Source: Reticulascus tulasneorum (taxonomy: Eukaryota; Ascomycota; Sordariomycetes; Glomerellales; Reticulascaceae). Taken from it: a stretch of 64,000 bases of DNA. The translations under genes and the position numbers were made by a program. The stretch lies in the NCBI GenBank assembly GCA_001557505.1, contig LSAX01000002.1:3038001-3102000 (forward strand), in the 5' to 3' direction. Under the pieces are notes generated by a model. It was not told where the DNA came from. It did no database searches and saw only the letters and a list, made by a program, of their open reading frames with translations. Shown here in pieces: positions 34,655-45,720 of this stretch; position 1 is the stretch's first letter; each line of letters begins with the position of its first letter.

Positions 34655-35983
34655 CTATGGGGACTTGAACAGTTTCCCCCCTTTCCAGACATGCGTGATG
34701 TTCTTCTGTTTAGTCATAACTTCGATATCTGCGAGGGGGTTCTTTGCGACGGCAATCAAGTCAGCGTCATATCCCGCCTTGAGCTGGCCACTCAGAGGCG
34801 CCATCCCCCCCAGGGTCTCAGGGCCATTAGCAGTCCCAGCCTCGATTGCCTGCAACGTGGTCATGCCCATCTGCACGGCCCAATACAGTTCTCTAGCATT
34901 GTTACCGTGGGCGAGGGGCTTCGTGCGATCACTACTAATGGTATCTGTGCCTAAGGCTATCTTGACCCCTTTCTTGATGGCCAGCCTGTACGACTCCCTT
35001 GCCTTGCCCGTCAGCTTTTCGAGTTTCCGCTTCAATGGCGGCGGCAGCTGATCTGGATCTGCCGCCAGACTCTCGACAATGTGGTGAGTTGGTACGAATA
35101 GAGCCCCCTTCTCGATCATGATGTCCGCAACCTCCTCGTCGAGATACATTCCGTGCTCGATACTCTTTACGCCCGCCTTCAGAGCCGACAAGATGCCTGC
35201 CTTCCCGATCGCGTGAGCCGCGACGGCTCGACGACTACGCCCCGCCTCCTCCACGATGACCTTGAGTTCTTCGTCGGAGAACTGGCGATCTTCGGGATCA
35301 TCAAGGAGAGATAACACCCCGCCGCTAGAGCAGATTTTGATGACACGCGCGCCTCGCCGAACCAACAGCCTGACGGTCTTCAAACACTCTGATGGCCCAT
35401 CAGCGATGGCACATGGACCACCCGACTTCGCCCACTGCAAAACAGTGTCGATGGTGGCCTCGTGATCGTCACCATGGCCACCCGTGATGGACATGGCAGC
35501 GATGGAGGAGTATATATTCGGTCCGACCAGCGCACCTTTCTGGACGCCCGGCCACACATCACCACCATATCCTCCCAACTCTCGAACCGAGGTGTAGCCC
35601 GCCATTAATGTGGCTTGCAGATCCGCCACCGTGACTGCTCCCGTGAGCGCATTACTCCCGGGGAGATACACAACGCTGCCATTATTGATGTCGGTTACCA
35701 CATCGAGGCCCAGGAAGTGAACATGACAGTCCCAAAGCCCAGGCATGATGACAGGCACCTGGACCGGTTTGATGGAGCGGTATTCCGCGGGGATCTTATC
35801 ATAGATCCCGACATACTCGATCTTGTCCTCCTTGACGACCACCGAGCCATGCTCTATTGGGTCGCCACGCCCGGGAATGAGGAGGTCTGCTCGTATAACA
35901 GTGACATCCGGAGCTTCCACGAACTCGGGCTCTTCGAAAAAAGACACGGCAGACGCCGCCGCCGGCCTTTGGGGTACCTGCAT
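34655..35983 (-). CDS. Metal-dependent amidohydrolase (imidazolonepropionase/ochratoxinase-like)
   Basis: One exon, 442 residues. Amidohydrolase-superfamily enzyme that would hydrolyse an amide, lactam or peptide bond with a binuclear metal centre. Metal-ligand candidates seen in the right order: His87 and His89 in MPGLWDCHVHF, Lys216 in VIKICSSGG (the carboxylated lysine), His257 in VAAHAIG, His277 in SIEHG, and Asp347 in IALGTDT. A C-terminal beta-strand closes the composite domain with GYDADLIAVAKNPL. This layout is shared by imidazolonepropionase-like proteins, Xaa-Pro dipeptidase-type amidohydrolases and Aspergillus ochratoxinase. There is no signal peptide, so it is probably intracellular, unlike secreted ochratoxinase. 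Substrate unknown. Confidence 0.88.
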   Translation of the reverse strand: MQVPQRPAAASAVSFFEEPEFVEAPDVTVIRADLLIPGRGDPIEHGSVVVKEDKIEYVGIYDKIPAEYRSIKPVQVPVIMPGLWDCHVHFLGLDVVTDINNGSVVYLPGSNALTGAVTVADLQATLMAGYTSVRELGGYGGDVWPGVQKGALVGPNIYSSIAAMSITGGHGDDHEATIDTVLQWAKSGGPCAIADGPSECLKTVRLLVRRGARVIKICSSGGVLSLLDDPEDRQFSDEELKVIVEEAGRSRRAVAAHAIGKAGILSALKAGVKSIEHGMYLDEEVADIMIEKGALFVPTHHIVESLAADPDQLPPPLKRKLEKLTGKARESYRLAIKKGVKIALGTDTISSDRTKPLAHGNNARELYWAVQMGMTTLQAIEAGTANGPETLGGMAPLSGQLKAGYDADLIAVAKNPLADIEVMTKQKNITHVWKGGKLFKSP

Positions 35984-37261
35984 GGCGATTCTTCTATACG
36001 AGAGCGAAGGGGCTGGCGGTTATAAAACTTAAACAAGACTGGGCTCAATTCCGGCTATGCTTGGATTGTGGTCTACGAAAGAAGAGATCAGACACGGATT
36101 GATCCGACGCAAACTGACTTTCAGACAGGGACAAGATAGATATCCGTTATAGTGAGAATAGACATGACGCACTCCACATACGTAGTACGGGATTGCAGAG
36201 CCGACCGGATCCTACGTTCTGGTTGCTGGCATCGCATTTTCCAGTGCGTGGAGGAACTTTAGTCCTGGCCGTTCGTGGAGCTTGTTGCGCTATTGACCTT
36301 CCGGATCAAGCGCAGCGTTTGAGTTATAGGCTACATGTTCGGCGTCGAATCGCTACAGTATCGCGCATGGCGGCTTTGTCAGCACAATTTGTCTTTCTTA
36401 TATGAATATGTGGTCGCCGCTGGAATCCACGGGGGCTGGGGCGCGTTCGAGTCTGCAGCGACGAGTCTCCGAGCTTCAAACTTCCGTGAACTCCACGGGA
36501 CACGCGCTGGAGACGTCGTTGAATTTTGGGCTCGGGGACCACAGCCAAGCCAGCCCACTCTTAAGCCTCTGCGTGCTCTCGGCTTGGGGCACCCTCCCTC
36601 CAAGGTTGCGGGCCTGCATACAGCAACATTTCCCCATTTGGGTTTAGACAAACTGGAAAAGACAAATTATCCCGATTGCTTGCATGCTGGGCTTTTCCGA
36701 AAGCCTCATCTCCATACGAGCCCGTCGGGCAATTCCTCTAATCTTAGGTCAGCTTTCATAATCTCCTTGCAGGTTAAGGTTCTATAGGCCGGCCGAGGGG
36801 AGGTTCCAAATACTATTATGCCTGTACGTAGTAAGTATGTAGCTGCTTATCGCGGTTTCGCGATAGCGGTGACCCGGCACTGCAGATCGCTTCGGCGGTC
36901 AGCAGCTCTGCATCGGAAAAGCGCTCGACGTGATTGGGCGTCGCGGCAGTGACTTGCTTTCGAAAAAGAAGTAATCGGAGCACCAGGTAAGGTAATTCAG
37001 AAATGACAGAAATCCTGCATAGGTAGGGTGGTGAGAATAGCATGCATCGAACTACTTGTCGTCGAACCTGTAATTATTAGCTTCTACATGTACTCCCCCT
37101 ACCAAACGCGTCCCCGCCAAATAACCCCCCGTTTGGAACATTCCCCCCCCCTCCCTATCGCAAACGCACACACCACAAACCCGATCTGATATTGCGGCTC
37201 TCCTTGTGGCCGGAGCGAAAGAAGTTTCTCCCCCCTTTTCCAGCTGAGCACAAGCTGCACC
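35984..37261. other. Divergent intergenic region
   Basis: 1.28 kb between the starts of the amidohydrolase and the pterin dehydratase, transcribed away from each other. C-rich runs lie just before the dehydratase (37125-37155). No gene is seen. Confidence 0.5.
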
Positions 37262-37923
37262 ATGCCGCCATTCCCCCGGCGATCCAATCAGATCCTCGCC
37301 GCCTCGTCCTCCTTCCTATTGCCGGTGGCAAGAAACAGCCTCCGTGTCCGGCATTTCGCGGCTGCGGCAATGCAGCCCAGGTTCTCGCCAGGCGCGGACG
37401 ACGCTGCGCTCACGGCGGCTCTGGCGCCGTTGCTGGGACGCTGGGCGCTGGTGAATGAGGGCGAGGCCGTGGAGAGGTCCTTCCGGTTCAAGACGTTTGC
37501 GAAGACTTGGGTAAGTCCACTAGCTTTACGGACTGCATCTCCCCCGAGTTAGAGGATGGAATGCTCATGTGGAAGCCAGGATTTTATGACTGCCGTCTCG
37601 CTGCAATGCAAGATCAAGAACCACCACCCCGAGTGGTCCAATGTGAGCACTCGCCTCACCCCTTGTCCTCCATGAGATAAGATAAGGCAACGTGCTGTGG
37701 AGTCGTTGTTGACATGAAAAAGGTATACAACACGACCTTCATCCGGTGGACGACCCATAACCCAAAGGGTCTGTCGGACAAGGACGTAACCTTGGCTGCC
37801 ATCTGCGACGCGTTGGCGAAAGATTTTGGAGAGATCGAGGCTGTGGACGAGAGCTGCGCCATGAAGGACCTGGCCGATCGCGCCACTACGTCGGCTGGCG
37901 ATTGCTGTGTGCCGAAGAAATGA
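37262..37923 (+). CDS. Pterin-4a-carbinolamine dehydratase
   Basis: Three exons: 37262-37510, 37580-37642, 37723-37923, giving 170 residues. The enzyme dehydrates 4a-hydroxytetrahydrobiopterin to quinonoid dihydropterin, recycling the cofactor of aromatic amino acid hydroxylases. Seen: KIKNHHPEWSNVYNTTFIRW with His98 and His99, and His116 in WTTHNPKGLS, spaced exactly as the three active-site histidines of the mammalian enzyme (61, 62, 79), then LSDKDVTLAA. The domain fills residues 45-140. The N-terminus is Arg/Ser/Ala-rich without acids, like a mitochondrial presequence; an internal in-frame ATG (37370, Met37) would give a cytosolic form of normal length. Convergent with erg25. Confidence 0.92.
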
Positions 37924-38508
37924 AGCGGCGGCCAGCTGTTCGACTTGCGGAGTGAAAATGGGATATCGCCCCCCCTATGCGGCTCTTACCCCCTTTCACT
38001 AGACTTATCTCACATTATCGACTCAGGTTGCATGGAGAGCATCGTGCCAAGGCGAGACCCGGATCGTGGTAATGAGGTGAGCAGGGCTAGGATACTCAAC
38101 TATTGAATTCAACCAATAGTCTCAACCACCTTTTGGCCATCAAGACCACGGGTATCGAATTGGCAGTAGTATCGCCTAGTCACGCTGCAAGGAATCAGGA
38201 TCCGATGTATATTAAGTGTGGTAAAACGACAGTGTTCGTTGTATTATTAGGTAGTCTATTACGCTGCCAGACCAGGGTGGCGCCAATATGTACAATTGAA
38301 TTCGCATATGCACCCACTCGAACCTCTAAAACGCCGCCCTGGTGGTCTTCATGGCTAGAGTTGAGTTTCATATTCTCATCCTCTGCCCTGACATCTCTGG
38401 CCTATGTACGTGAGAGGTTGGCATCCCCATCCGCCGAGGTGCGCCTCGCCTCCCATTGATACCGTGCCGGTATCCAAAACGGCTGCTGCCTGTGATTGCG
38501 TGAATGCT
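37924..38508. other. Convergent 3' region, pterin dehydratase and erg25
   Basis: 585 bp between facing gene ends; AT-rich parts suit 3' ends, and no gene is seen. Confidence 0.5.
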
Positions 38509-39638
38509 CTACTGGGCTTTCTGCGCCTTGATGGCCTTGAGCTTCTTCTCCCGTCGCCGTCTGTGGGCCTCAGGGCCGGCCTCGGTGTCGAGCATGTAAT
38601 CCCACCATCTGAAGCTGGATGCGTAGTTGCCAATGAATCGCTCGTGGTGCATGTCGTGGTGGTCCGCGCCGGCCCAGAACGGCAAGATATGTCTCAAGCT
38701 CCAGGGAAAGTCATATCCGCTGTGTGCGTCGATGGCCTGGAACAATCGGAGGATGATCCATGCGTACATTGTGAGAAGGTGTAGATCGCCGGTAATAGCC
38801 AGCCAGATAACAGGGGAACCGACAATGCCAATACCCAGCAGCATGACCTCGATGGGGGACGCATACTCAGCGGCGAGACCAAAAGGTGCCGAGTAGTAGT
38901 GGTGAAGCTTGTGGATGTTCTTGTAAAGAGGGCCGTAGTGCAGAATGCGGTGGAACCAGTAGTGCCAGGTGTCTTCCATGACGAAGAAAACCGCGATGTG
39001 CATGGCCATTTTCCACAGGGGTGGGAAAGGGACGCCGTATTCCATGCCGCACCAGGTGGCGACAGGGTGGAAGAGCCAGATCTGCGGGAGTTCGACGGTG
39101 AAGTGGCTGATAAGGACGATGGAAGCGCATTCCCATTGCTCCTTTAGCGTAGGCATTTTTTGCTGTCCGATTGTCAGTACATTCCCTCATGATAGCTATA
39201 TCCCCACGACCGCGCCTGAAGGTAGACTGACCTTTTGGATCTTGTACTGCTGGAAGTAGGGAATCAAATCAAAGATGATGAACGGCAAGCTCCGGCCGAA
39301 ATAGACGATCTCGTGCATGAGGAAGCTCAAAATGCCGGTTGCGAGTGTGTCGTTCTGCATCCAGAGGTACCAAGCCTGCGAGAGAGCTTCATGTTAGTAT
39401 GCGTGGACAAGGGGTGGATTCGAAGGTGGAGGATATGCGTACAGCCCAGAGGCGCTCGGGAGTGTTCAATTGAACATTGTACTTGGAGACCTCGTCGAGG
39501 ACGCCGAAATAGTTTTGCGACTGGTTGAAAGACACAACCGTCGAGTTCCTGTCGAGGGTTGAAACGCGTCAGTCTCGGTTTCTGCCAAAAAATGTTTGCT
39601 TGCCACTCTAAATCGACCCGTACTTACATGGACGCCAT
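38509..39638 (-). CDS. erg25: C-4 methylsterol oxidase Erg25
   Basis: Four exons in transcript order: 39638-39628, 39548-39443, 39375-39232, 39162-38509, giving 304 residues (family about 300-310). It oxidises the C-4 methyl groups of sterol intermediates in ergosterol synthesis, in the ER membrane, using a di-iron centre. Three histidine clusters are seen: HRILH (158-162), HKLHH (171-175) and HHDMHH (255-260). Hydrophobic spans lie around residues 50-80, 95-120 and 195-225. The first exon is only 11 nt (ATGGCGTCCAT), joined as AT-G to [10 protein letters not shown]. The C-terminus is Lys/Arg-rich ([13 protein letters not shown]), as in ER-resident family members, though not a strict KKxx. 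A G-run precedes the start codon. Confidence 0.95.
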
Positions 39639-41259
39639 TGGCGGGGGGGGGTGAGGTAGCTCTCCTCAGGAGTGCAACAGAACAGAAGAAGAAGAGGCGA
39701 GGAGAAAAGCAGAGGGGACCGATACAGGAACGACAAGAAGAATTGCCTTTCCAAATGTGCAGTCTCGACGGGATTGCAATGTAGGTAGCTCAAGGGAAGG
39801 GGGGAGGAAGAAAAAGGGCGGTGGAAGGCGAGGTACGATAAAGGGTCTTTGTTGAGGTTTTATCATTTCGCTAACTTGAAAGAAAATACCGGACCCTGGC
39901 CGCCCCAAACGCCCCCCAGGCCAATGGGCAGACGATCTGGCAATGAGCCCACCCAAACCGATGGCTTTCCGTCTTCCGTTCCACCCCAAAAGCCGATCTT
40001 CGATGTATGTCAGTCAGTTCAGGCACAAGCTAGTTACCGTGGTACTTTTTGCCATCTTGGGGCGTCTCTCTGGGGGCGGTGAAGAAGTGGTTCTCCAAGT
40101 ACACCGTCTCCATCATGATGTATGGCATTTGTGCGCTGCGAATACGGGACCACAATACTTACCATTACCACACGCCAATTACGCCCCTGGAAACGTCAGC
40201 ACTCTATCGATAAACGGAAGTCTCGTTACCTTCTACAGAGCATTCTGAGAATTGTGCTTCGAGAAGACAAGAAAACGGGGACCAGATTTAGGCACGCTAT
40301 TCTTACAGATCCATGAAGGAATGTCGGCAGTCCGCTCTTCTTGGCCACTATCCAAACATCAAAGTCTCATCATTATGTGGCATTTCGCGGTTACTTCATA
40401 GTATTCGTAGTCTTGATGCACCACACCTGGGTTGGGTGGGCTCTCGAATCCGAATACGAATCGCCCTTCGAGCCTCACTTTTGCCCCGCTAGATTCGCGA
40501 GCTGATCAGGCCATGTGACTGGGTGCCCTTCCCGGGGCCGTTGGGGCCTCTCGGTCTCCCGCAAGCCGAATGCACCTGATGTCCTGATGCTGGCATGATT
40601 GCCACCACAAGTATCTAGCAGTGGATTGGATCTCTGGAGAGTCAGTGCTTGTTATGTCGGCCTATGGACTCCGCATACTAACTGCTGGTCCCAAAAGTCG
40701 TACGTCTTCACACTTGTCGGCACCGAGCCCTTGAGCATCAACTGCCGGCAAATTCCATGCGAAGAGCCAGCTCGTGCTCGGATCCTTCAGCACGAGGGGC
40801 TCTCGTAAAAGGCTAGCACATAAGGTGTGGCATCAACCAGGCCCAGTCTACCCAAGCCAGAGGCCATATGACATGCACCTCTTTTTATACATACGCAGAA
40901 ATCAGTTCTCTGCAGCCTCAGTAACTGCAGCTTGACTGGCAAACATCAAATCGTGAAAACAAACGAAAATTAAATCCCCGACTGCCAATGAAACAATGTG
41001 TGTGTTTAGTTGCTTACTGGGACGCCCTCAGCTGGCTGAGTGTGCACGGCTCTCAGGCCCTCAGGCATCTACACTCACTCCTCGCCTAAAATGCTGCAGG
41101 CTATGACGTTGTCTTCGACCCCTACAATTTGTTTGCCCTCTTCGCGAGAACCTTCAACGCGTCCAATCCATCTCGCCGTTTAGCACCAGCCAGGATCCCG
41201 GCAGCCAAACATAGACAGTGGTGGCGGAGCTCTCTTCTTGAATGACGTGAAGAGCGATA
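39639..41259. other. Divergent intergenic region, erg25 and nca2
   Basis: 1.6 kb between two start codons on opposite strands. It contains both promoters; no coding frame with a family match is seen. Sterol-response elements cannot be assigned by eye with confidence. Confidence 0.5.
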
Positions 41260-43332
41260 ATGTCTGTCATTGCCGAGTTAGTCCATCTCATCTTCTCCAA
41301 TTGGCCCTGGAATCCCTGTTAACATGAGTTTGCTGCCACTCACAGCCAGGTGCGCCGTTTAGACGCGCAGCTTGATCGGATACCGCTGGGCTTGGGTTTC
41401 TCCCAAGATGATGGCGAATTTGGAGCTGAGGAGCAGGGCCCAATCACTGCTGCCGCGGCCGCTGCGCTCTCATCTCCTCGCCTTGATGAGTTGCTGCGCA
41501 TTGTGAAGGCCCTGTCCACCACCACATCCTCCAGCTCTCTGCTGCCGTCATGGCGGCTGCAGCTCCTTTTACAACAATCCAAGCTCGCCCAGGTGGATAT
41601 CCAATCCGGCGAGCGAGGACGGAAGAATCACTATGAATCCGAAATCGAGTGGTTACTGGTCAGCAAGGCCACAGTGCAGACCTATGGAGTAATCTTGAAT
41701 ACTCTCCTGGACCAGATCATTCCCCTGAGTGATGACATCTGGTATTGGGATGAAGTCCTAAGCTCCTACAGTTACAGCAGCCTCTACACCATACAGACCT
41801 CGCCTCTGCGCCTGTGGGCCTTGACCAAGGATGTTTACTCCGAGAGCAAGCAGCGCATCAAGGATTTGCACCGTTCCCCGGGCGACGTTGTCGGCACCAC
41901 CCGGACAGATTTATCGCATCAGTGGAGAGAGTTTTACGGCATTGTCAGAAATAGCATTCGGGAACGATCGATAACGTCCATCCAGCGGAAAATCCTCTCG
42001 CCCATTGCTCTCAGCCGAAGCGAAGCCAGGAAGAAGCAAGCGCATCTCAAACGACTGAGGGAAATGACTGCTAGTGGTTTGGGTGTTCTTGTGGACGAGG
42101 GCCTTACTTTTGGAGTCGAAGACGAAGACGCTAAAAGCGACGTGCAGGACAGCAATCACGACTGGAAAGGCGTCGTGGAGCGGAGCGTGGCTTTGATGGA
42201 CATGGTATTGAAAGACGTCCTATCTCTGGAGACTGGAGTTGCCGAGTTTGAGGACAAGGTGTTCGCCGGAGTGGAGGAAGATCCGGAGCTCTCGATCCAC
42301 GTTGAAGACGCAAATGCCAGTGAGAAGCCATCTGTGCTTGCAAGGAGACTGTTGAACCTCTTGGAAACGGGAGTGCCGGGCCATGTTAGCGCTACGCAAA
42401 GTCTGGTACGAGTCAACGGGCGACCATCAAGATTTGTGCGATACTGGCTACCGGTTGGCGTGGCCCTACTCTCATCGACCACCATTCTCAGAATTCTCTC
42501 CAGCCGAAGGGCAGAGATAACAGCTTGGATTCAAGACCTTGGGGTCACCGTTCGGGACTTTTGGATGAACTGGGTCGTCGAACCAACAAGGAAGGTTATT
42601 GGAACTATTCGCCACGATACCAGCAGCGAGATTGCCATCATGAGTCGGGATAGCCTCAAAGCCGACCGCGAGAGCCTCGAGCGTATGGTGGTGGAGTTCT
42701 CGATTGATAAGCCGCATTTCACAGGCAACAGCTCATCGTTGACGGAAAGCCAGATCACCGAGATCCGAACAAAAGTCGCCCAAGGAGATGTGACCCCGGT
42801 TCTGCGAGCTTACGAGCAGGACCTGAAACGCCCGTTTATGGGCGCTGTGAGAGGCGACCTCGTGCGCTCTCTCCTGATTCAAGTGCAGAAAACCAAAGTG
42901 GACCTGGAAGTAGCCATCAGCGGTATTGATGCTCTGTTGAAAAGCCAGGAGCTAGTCTTTGGATTCGTTGGCTTGACCCCCGGCGTCCTCGTCTCATTCG
43001 GTGTAGTCCAGTACCTTCGCGGTATATTCGGCGGCAGGAAGGGGTCCAGGAACAGCAAAACGGCGAGGACTACCGTAAGGATCCTTCGAAACATCGACCG
43101 CATCTTCTCCGAGGCTACGCCGTCACAGAACAACCTCCTCTCGTACAAGGACCACGGGTTGCTTCTATGCGAGGTGCACGTCCTGCGCAGCCTTGCGCAC
43201 AAGCTCTTGCCTCGGGATATCGAGAAAGAGTTCCTCGAGGACCTCGATGATCTGGCCAACACCAAAGGCATACAAATCCAAGTTAGAGCCCTGGACAGGA
43301 TTCGCTGGGCATACTCGAAGTGGTTGAACTGA
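41260..43332 (+). CDS. nca2: Nca2, nuclear control of ATPase, mitochondrial
   Basis: Two exons, 41260-41276 (17 nt) and 41346-43332, giving 667 residues (yeast Nca2 has 616). Yeast Nca2 is a mitochondrial membrane protein first found through its effect on expression of the ATP synthase genes ATP6/ATP8. The join makes MSVIADQVRRLDAQLDRI, the usual N-terminus. Seen: DDIWYWDEVLSSYSYSSLYTIQTSPLR in segments (about 135-165), a hydrophobic span after RYWLPVGVALLSS (about 370-390), a second one around FGFVGLTPGVLVSFGVVQY (about 542-560), and the C-terminal family block HGLLLCEVHVLR, then LPRDIEKEFLEDLDDL and DRIRWAYSKWLN. Intron of 69 nt with a ttaac branch point. Confidence 0.93.
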
Positions 43333-44477
43333 GCGAGACGTTAAGAAACGAGCAGAATTGGCGTCTGTTTCCGTGTCAGAACGCCAGCGCATTACAGCGT
43401 GTCACAACAGCAAACATGGTGACTTTAGCCAAGTTGTACATATATTACTAAACCTACGCTCTTCACATAGCGAGTGCGACTGGGACTCAAATGTATGGGT
43501 TTAGTTGGGAGTTGGAGGCAGGGGTTGTGGAGGAGAAGGCATAAATAAAATCAAACAACAATGGGTACAACCGCTGAAAGCAGGTTTTCTAATTGAGACC
43601 AAATATATCGCTGGACTCTGAGCAGAACAAGCAGCCGGAAATGTACTAAGAAACCGTCTGCATTAGTGTGTGAGTGTGTGTTTGTACCTTGACATGGTTG
43701 ACAAGAGTGATGGCACACTTACATTTGCATTGAACGGATGAGGCTCATGAATCTGCCAGGCCCCAACGCTGGCCGGCCGCCGTCCTGGTGCATCAGCAGA
43801 CCGAGACCGAGACCTGGACCTGAACCTGGATGGAGGTGTGCGCAGTGGGCAAAACTGATGACGTTGGTGTGGCTTTGCAGGTTGGGAATGATGCAGGCGG
43901 AACCGGGGGGCGTTTGGCCACTCATACACGCCAAAAGCGGCTGCCTTCAGGGAACTTACTTGGTTTCGGTTGTGCATGTGGCCCGCCAGAACGACGACCT
44001 CTCTCGTCCATTGAAAGTACGAAGTACCTAGTCTACCTAACTAAGGTAACTAACCATGTACCTACCACATCAAACCAGCCTGTACTTAACGTAGGTTCGG
44101 TACAATTACAGATCCAGAGCCCGTGATAATTTCCTCAACCTCGCATCCTCCACCAAACCGTGTCAAGAAATCGAGAACTTGCGCCATTTCGCCCCCCGTC
44201 GCCCACAACTCTTTCGTCGTACCTCGCCGTGAGACCATCGTCCGCCGCCCACCCCCCGGCCGCCTAGAACCCATACCCCAGCTTTTCCAGATAGGAAACT
44301 AGCGGCTCAGCGGGCATTCCGTCCTACATCACCTCGCAGCTCCCAAACGAACACGACTACCCGAACTGCACCTCCGATCCGAACAACTGGTCCCCTTGAG
44401 CCAAGAAAAAAGACCCCCGAACGGACTCTACTCTTTTCACTCTTCCCACCCAACCAACCTCCCAACCGCCATTCACA
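43333..44477. other. Intergenic between nca2 and sec4
   Basis: 1.1 kb with the nca2 3' end and the sec4 promoter. A short RSRSRSRS-coding stretch on the minus strand (near 43800-43820) is repeat-derived, not a gene. The last 150 bp are C-rich, as in many fungal leaders. Confidence 0.5.
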
Positions 44478-45320
44478 ATGTCGAGTAACCGGAACTACGA
44501 CTTCCTGGTGCGTGACCGCCCATTCGGCTCACCCTCCTCCCCCCTTCCGCCGGGGCTGCGCTAATGATTGTCTTTTGCGAACTAGATTAAGCTTCTGCTT
44601 ATAGGTGACTCTGGCGTAGGCAAGTCATGCTGCCTGCTGCGGTTCAGCGAGGACTCGTTCACGCCCTCGTTCATCACGACCATCGGCATCGATTTCAAGA
44701 TCAGGACGATCGAGCTGGATGGCAAGCGGGTCAAGTTGCAGATCTGGGATACGGCCGGCCAGGAACGCTTCCGTACCATCACCACGGCGTATTATCGGGG
44801 TGCGATGGGCATCTTGTTGGTATATGATGTCACGGACGAGAGGTCCTTCAATAGTAATGCGACCCCCTTCCCCTAATACCCCGCTCTTCCGTTCGACTTC
44901 ATCCCTTCAATCCTCCCCCATATCCTCCGCAATGCGAGAGATTTTCCAGCCAGACGGAATGGTGGCGATAGAGATGATAAACTAACCGTGGGCCCAAACG
45001 CAGATATCCGCACCTGGTTCGCAAACGTGGAGCAGCATGCTACGGAAGGCGTCAACAAGATCCTAATCGGCAACAAGTGCGACTGGGAAGAGAAGCGCGT
45101 CATCTCGGTGGAGAAGGGCCAAGCACTGGCCGACGAACTGGGCATCCCCTTCCTCGAGGTCTCGGCCAAGAGCAACATCAACATCGACAAGGCTTTCTAC
45201 AGCCTCGCTGCGGACATCAAGAAGCGCCTCATCGACAACTCCAAGAACGAGCAACCCGCCGCGACGGGCGTGAACGTCGGCGAGCAAGGCGGCTCGGGCA
45301 TGGGAGGGAAGTGCTGTTAG
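44478..45320 (+). CDS. sec4: Sec4/Rab8-family secretory GTPase
   Basis: Three exons: 44478-44507, 44586-44853, 45004-45320, giving 204 residues. Sec4 (SrgA in Aspergillus, Ypt2 in fission yeast) marks post-Golgi secretory vesicles and recruits the exocyst at the hyphal tip. Motifs: GDSGVGKS (17-24), effector loop [39 protein letters not shown] (Rab8-class switch II), [10 protein letters not shown] (standard NKxD) and [14 protein letters not shown], ending in GGKCC for double geranylgeranylation. Contrast with the other Rab at 4453, which has TKAD. The first exon encodes only ten residues. Confidence 0.96.
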
Positions 45321-45720
45321 AGAGATTTAGACTGGTTTGGGGGCCCCGATTGCGGAATGTGCAGAGTGGTGAAGGGGATGGGCTTCATGCTGTCGCGGAG
45401 AGAAATCAAAGAGAGAACCATCACGTTTCGTGGGAGAGCAGGTTGAAAGGCAGGCATATTGGCGGGGGGGACGGATCATCGGGATGAATTATTCGTTTGT
45501 TTGGTCGCCCGATACACCCTTCGTCCGTAAGAGCAAATATCTGGTCTGGAGTTTCGGGTTTATTTTGGGTCTAATACAAGATTTCTAACGTCGTGCACGA
45601 CACACGGTTTGCTTGCCGTGTCCCAGCTGTCCTAGGAGAGGGGGGCTTCTTGACCTTGAACTGGGCTATATCCCTCCACCCCTGCCTTGGACAAACTGTC
45701 GAGATGACCATGATGGCTAA
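45321..45720. other. Convergent 3' region
   Basis: 400 bp between the facing ends of sec4 and the unknown mitochondrial protein; nothing further seen. Confidence 0.5.
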
